Shown here: positions 4,120-6,797 of the stretch, piece by piece
Layout of the letters: the number at the start of each line of letters is the position of its first letter
Numbering within the stretch: position 1 is the first letter of the stretch
NCBI GenBank assembly: GCA_038211505.1
Contig: JBBQVO010000177.1
Span: forward strand, 1 to 6,797
DNA from: JBBQVO01 sp038211505
Lineage (GTDB): Bacteria > Chloroflexota > Dehalococcoidia > DSTF01 > JACRBR01
DNA length: 6,797 bases
Direction of reading: 5' to 3'
Notes under the pieces: generated by a model
Told to the model about the DNA's origin: nothing
Seen by the model: only the letters and a program-made list of their open reading frames with translations
Databases searched by the model: none
Made by a program: the position numbers and the translations under genes

Positions 4120-5745
4120 CTAGTAGTCCATCGGCGGCGCCATCGGCGCGGCCTGGGGGGCTTCGGGGATGTCGGTGACGAGGGTCTCGGTCGTCAGCAC
4201 CATCGCGGCGATGCTGGCGGCGTTCTCGATCGCTGAGCGGGTGACCTTCGCCGGGTCGGGGATGCCGGCCTTCAGCATGTCGACGTAGACGTCGTTGCGG
4301 GCGTCGTAGCCGTAGTTCTTGTTCTTGCCGCCGCCGGTGCGGATGTTCTCGATGACGACGGAACCTTCCTGGCCGGCGTTCTCGGCGATGATGCGCACCG
4401 GCTCTTCGAGCGCGCGCTCGAGGATGGCGGCGCCGGTCTTCTCGTCGCCTTCGAGCTTCTCCTTCGCCTTGACGACGGCGGCGATGCAGCGCAGCAGCGC
4501 GACGCCACCACCGGGCACGATGCCCTCTTCGACGGCGGCGCGCGTCGCGGACAGCGCGTCCTCGACGCGGAGCTTCTTCTCTTTCAGCTCGACCTCAGTC
4601 GCCGCGCCGACCTTGATGACGGCGACGCCGCCGGCCAGCTTCGCCAAGCGCTCCTGGAGCTTCTCGCGATCGAACTCCGAGGTAGCCTCTTCGGTCTGCG
4701 CCTTGATCTGCTTGATGCGATCCTGGATCGCCTTGTCGGTGCCGTAACCCTCGATGATCGTCGTCTCATCCTTCGTCGACGTGACGCGGCGGGCGCGGCC
4801 GAGGTCGCCGACGACGACGTTCTCGACCTTGAGGCCCATGTCCTCGGTAATAAACGCGCCGCCCGTGAGGATGGCGATGTCTTCGAGCATTGCCTTACGG
4901 CGGTCGCCGAAGCCCGGCGCCTTGACGACGAGGGCGTTGATCGTGCCGCGGAGCTTGTTGACAACGAGCGTGGCGAGCGCCTCGCCGTCGCAGTCGTCGC
5001 AGATGATGACGAAGTTCTTCGTCACCTGCAGCACCTTCTCGAGCACCGGCAGGATGTCGGCGACGGCGCTGATCTTCTTGTCGGTGATCAGCATGTACGG
5101 CTCATCGAGCGCCGATTCCATGCGCTCACTGTTCGTCACGAAGTAGGGCGACACGTAGCCGCGGTCGATCGCCATGCCCTCGACGAACTCCGTCTCGAAC
5201 TTCAGGCCCTTCGACTCTTCGACGGTGATGACGCCGTCCTTGCCGACCTTCTCCATCACTTCGGCGATCATCTCGCCGACCTCAGGATCGCGCGCCGATA
5301 CCGTCGCCACCTGGGCGATCTGGGCGCGGCCGGTGACGGGTGTCGACATGTCGCGGAGTGACTTGAGTACCGCCTGCACGCCGGCCTCGAGGCCGCGCTT
5401 GAGGGCCATGGGGTTGGCACCGGCTGCGACGTTCTTCATGCCTTCGCGGACCATCGCCTGACCGAGCACGGTGGCGGTGGTGGTGCCATCGCCGGCGACG
5501 TCGTTCGTCTTCGTCGCGATCTCTTTCGCGAGCTGAGCGCCCATGTTCTCGAAGGGATCTTTGAGCTCGATCTCCTTCGCGATCGCGACGCCGTCATCGA
5601 CGATCGCCGGCGCGCCGAACTTTTTGTCGAGGACGACGGTGCGGCCGCGCGGCCCGAGGGTCACCTTGACCGCTTCGGCCAGCGCATCGATGCCGGCCTT
5701 GAGCGAACGCCTCGCCTCTTCATCGAATACCAGTTGTTTCGCCAT
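4120..5745 (-). CDS. groEL: Chaperonin GroEL (HSP60)
   Basis: A 541-residue subunit of the ATP-driven double-ring folding chamber that works with GroES in the cytoplasm. Equatorial ATP-site motifs are present: VTLGPRGR (28-35), DDGVAIAKEIEL (50-61) and VAGDGTTTATVL (83-94, with Asp86 matching E. coli Asp87). The intermediate-domain hydrolysis Asp is kept in RVEDALSATRAAVEEG, followed by IVPGGGVALLR. The apical domain has RGYVSPYFVTNSERMESALD and ITDKKISAVADILPVLEKVL. The C-terminus ends PMAPPMDY, Pro/Ala-rich and without the GGM repeats of E. coli. AAGGAG at 5752-5757, six to seven bases before the ATG, fixes the start. It is second in the operon, 183 bases after groES. I see no second CIRCE before it, so it probably relies on the groES promoter. 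Confidence 0.99.
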   Translation of the reverse strand: MAKQLVFDEEARRSLKAGIDALAEAVKVTLGPRGRTVVLDKKFGAPAIVDDGVAIAKEIELKDPFENMGAQLAKEIATKTNDVAGDGTTTATVLGQAMVREGMKNVAAGANPMALKRGLEAGVQAVLKSLRDMSTPVTGRAQIAQVATVSARDPEVGEMIAEVMEKVGKDGVITVEESKGLKFETEFVEGMAIDRGYVSPYFVTNSERMESALDEPYMLITDKKISAVADILPVLEKVLQVTKNFVIICDDCDGEALATLVVNKLRGTINALVVKAPGFGDRRKAMLEDIAILTGGAFITEDMGLKVENVVVGDLGRARRVTSTKDETTIIEGYGTDKAIQDRIKQIKAQTEEATSEFDREKLQERLAKLAGGVAVIKVGAATEVELKEKKLRVEDALSATRAAVEEGIVPGGGVALLRCIAAVVKAKEKLEGDEKTGAAILERALEEPVRIIAENAGQEGSVVIENIRTGGGKNKNYGYDARNDVYVDMLKAGIPDPAKVTRSAIENAASIAAMVLTTETLVTDIPEAPQAAPMAPPMDY

Positions 5746-5796
5746 GTGTGTCTCCTTCGGTTCGGGGGGTTAGTCGTGCCACGGGCACCTACGGTT

Positions 5797-5922
5797 GGTC
5801 GGTTGGTCGTAAGTCGTTAGGGGTCGTCTCATGCCGCGCGATCGCGTATGCGATGTCGTGCATCGTCAGTCGCCGGGGCTAAAACCGTGCCAGCGCTAGC
5901 GAGCAACGACTAACGACCGACC
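5797..5922. repeat. Imperfect inverted repeat in the groES-groEL gap
   Basis: The left arm lies at 5797-5820 (GGTCGGT, then TGGTCGTAAGTCGTTAG). The right arm is CAACGACTAACGACCGACC (5904-5922), whose complement reads GGTCGGTCGTTAGTCGTTG. The arms are the same repeat family as 2579-2600. A short hairpin, GTGCC (5776-5780) with GGCAC (5784-5788), lies between the left arm and groEL. The gap contains no gene. In the mRNA the arms could pair and enclose about 80 bases between the two cistrons. Confidence 0.6.
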
Positions 5923-5928
5923 ACCTAC

Positions 5929-6282
5929 TTACTGCACCTTCGCGAGAACGTCCTTCTCGGCGATGACGATCAATTCTTCCTGATCGACCTTGATCTCCTG
6001 GCCGGTGTACTTCGCGTACAGGACGCGGTCGCCGACTTTGACATCCATCGCGACGCGTTTGCCGTTGTCGTCGAGGCGGCCGGGGCCGGCGGCAATGACG
6101 TGGCCCTGCTGGGGCTTCTCTTTCGCCGTGTCGGGGATGACGATGCCGCTGGCGAGCACTTCCTCCTGGACGACGGGGCGGATGACGATCCGGTCGTGCA
6201 ACGGGACGAGCGTCGTCGAGGCGGCCTTCTTGCCGTTGGTCGAGGGCTTCTTGCTCATGGACTTCACTGGAGCCTTGGCCAC
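5929..6282 (-). CDS. groES: Co-chaperonin GroES (HSP10) with N-terminal extension
   Basis: A 117-residue GroES that forms the heptameric lid of GroEL. The core begins LVPLHDRIVIRP (25-36). It continues with the mobile loop around residues 40-60, carrying the GroEL-binding IVIP (47-50), then KEKPQQGHVIAAGPG, then VKVGDRVLYAKYTGQEIKVD and ELIVIAEKDVLAKV. Typical GroES proteins are about 95-100 residues with PLHDR near residue 5. Here it is at 27, so about 22 residues rich in Lys and Ser (MAKAPVKSMSKKPSTNGKKA) are added. The start codon is GTG at 6282-6280, backed by GGGAGG seven bases upstream on the minus strand (6292-6297). An internal ATG at 6258-6256 has a poorer site and would still leave about 14 extra residues. 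It is first in the operon, under the promoter and CIRCE at 6338-6399. Confidence 0.98.
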   Translation of the reverse strand: MAKAPVKSMSKKPSTNGKKAASTTLVPLHDRIVIRPVVQEEVLASGIVIPDTAKEKPQQGHVIAAGPGRLDDNGKRVAMDVKVGDRVLYAKYTGQEIKVDQEELIVIAEKDVLAKVQ

Positions 6283-6337
6283 GTTTGTACCTCCCTATTG
6301 TGAATAATTGCTTCTGGTGAATCTGATTGTAACCAGT

Positions 6338-6364
6338 TTAGCACTCGATGACGGGGAGTGCTAG
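6338..6364. promoter_or_regulatory. CIRCE operator (HrcA site) of the groES-groEL operon
   Basis: TTAGCACTC (6338-6346) and GAGTGCTAG (6356-6364) are separated by exactly nine bases. They match the CIRCE consensus TTAGCACTC-N9-GAGTGCTAA in 17 of 18 positions. The site begins about where transcription should start and lies in the 5' leader, as is usual for HrcA repression relieved by heat. No hrcA gene is in the window. Confidence 0.96.
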
Positions 6365-6370
6365 CGCCCG

Positions 6371-6399
6371 ATCATACGAAAGCGCTGCGTATGGATCAA
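6371..6399 (-). promoter_or_regulatory. Vegetative (sigma-70 type) promoter of groES-groEL
   Basis: On the minus strand, TTGATC (6399-6394) is followed by a 17-base spacer and TATGAT (6376-6371). These are close to the TTGACA and TATAAT consensus with ideal spacing. The predicted start near 6364 coincides with the edge of the CIRCE element, giving a leader of about 80 bases. Confidence 0.85.
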
Positions 6400-6416
6400 G
6401 CCTGTTTTGGCCGGCT

Positions 6417-6644
6417 TAACCACGAAGAGCACGAAGGGGGAGGGTTGGGTTCCTCGACGATGCGCGGCGAGATCGGACGGAGTGTTGGCAACCGCCGAGA
6501 GTGACCCGAGCCCGCGATCCGGTGTGTGCGTGAACGTATGCGCGAGGCCGGTGAGCGACACGTAAGCACAGGTCGTCGCGCTTGGCAGCTATGATGGCGC
6601 CGCCAATCGCCCTCCCCAAAACTCCTTCGTGCTCTTCGTGGTTA
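6417..6644. repeat. Gene-free segment bounded by 21-base inverted repeats (MITE-like)
   Basis: The left arm (6417-6437) reads TAACCACGAAG then AGCACGAAGG. The right arm (6624-6644) is its exact reverse complement. Just inside, GGGGAGGG (6437-6444) faces CCCTCCCC (6610-6617), so the similarity extends past the perfect arms with a small length difference. The 186-base interior has no ORF with a ribosome binding site. No transposase is present and I see no clear target-site duplication. The left arm lies just upstream of the groES -35, and the right arm ends six bases before the stop of the next gene. It could be a miniature mobile element or two facing copies of a common spacer repeat. Confidence 0.55.
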
Positions 6645-6650
6645 GATTGG

Positions 6651-6797
6651 TCAGTGGCCGAAGAGGGAGAATTCGCCGAGGTACCAGCGTCGGCGCATCT
6701 TCGCTGCGGCGTAGCCGAGGCCGAACTTGTTAATCGCGACGTCGCGGACGTAGGCTACGGCTTCTTCGGGCGAGTCGGTGACGAAGAACATCGCGAC
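6651..6797 (-). CDS. 3' end of a possible LOG/TIGR00730-family protein (partial)
   Basis: The last 48 codons of a minus-strand gene entering from the right edge end with TGA at 6653-6651. The translation has MFFVTDSPEEAVAYVRDVAI, then NKFGLGYAAAKMRRRWYLG and the end EFSLFGH. The VTDSPEEAVxYV segment resembles the last strand and helix of LOG-like (TIGR00730, 'lysine decarboxylase-like') nucleotide-monophosphate phosphoribohydrolases, where a [V/T]DDPEEAV motif is common. The active-site PGGxGTxxE motif would lie outside the window, so the family call is tentative. It is co-oriented with groES, but the repeat segment and the groES promoter separate them. Confidence 0.6.
   Translation of the reverse strand, partial: VAMFFVTDSPEEAVAYVRDVAINKFGLGYAAAKMRRRWYLGEFSLFGH

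Noticed and set aside
4319..5773. Several plus-strand ORFs of 76-142 residues opposite groEL
   Set aside because: Ser/Thr/Arg-rich antisense shadows of a highly conserved gene, with no translation signals.
6361..6619. Two minus-strand ORFs (66 and 67 residues) upstream of groES
   Set aside because: They overlap the groES promoter or the inverted-repeat segment, have no ribosome binding site and are not protein-like.
1..6797. CRISPR array, tRNA, rRNA or integrase/transposase gene
   Set aside because: No regularly spaced repeats of 25-40 bases, no recognisable tRNA or rRNA sequence, and no recombinase motifs in any credible frame.

Overview
The window is GC-rich DNA from a free-living bacterium. 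The groES-groEL operon with a CIRCE operator, a GroES of the 'KEKPQQGHVIAAGPG' type, a GroEL ending in MDY without a GGM tail, and the many short intergenic palindromic repeats all fit an environmental Chloroflexota-like genome. That placement is inference; no rRNA or other decisive marker is present.

Layout from left to right. The 3' end of an unidentified plus-strand gene (stop at 65-67) is followed by a clean intrinsic terminator. A minus-strand YqeY/GatB-tail protein (191-664) comes next. A small universal stress protein with an eroded nucleotide-binding loop (833-1315, plus) is divergent from it and closes with a strong terminator. About 400 bases without a gene follow (1316-1718), holding a nested inverted repeat and a heptanucleotide tandem repeat. 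Next is a minus-strand HxlR-type regulator fused to an SCP2-like domain, with a basic Ser-Pro-Pro-Lys-Arg tail (1719-2507). It is divergent from a short plus-strand ORF with a near-perfect ribosome binding site (2637-2840) and a cytosolic transglutaminase-like protein (2917-3813). A locally AT-rich divergent promoter region with a palindromic operator sits between the regulator and these two genes, so they may form one small regulated unit. After about 300 bases of hairpin-rich spacer comes the chaperonin operon on the minus strand: promoter and CIRCE (6338-6399), groES (5929-6282, GTG start, N-terminal extension), a 183-base gap with an imperfect inverted repeat, groEL (4120-5745), and an intrinsic terminator (4044-4081). 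Upstream of the operon is a 228-base gene-free segment bounded by perfect 21-base inverted repeats. The window ends in the 3' end of another minus-strand gene, possibly of the LOG/TIGR00730 family.

The genes are mostly housekeeping or stress related. I found no clear new defence, CRISPR or metabolic system. The items most worth a second look are the inverted-repeat-bounded segment upstream of groES, the HxlR-SCP2 regulator with its tail, operator and divergent short ORF, and three families of short repeats that recur in the spacers.
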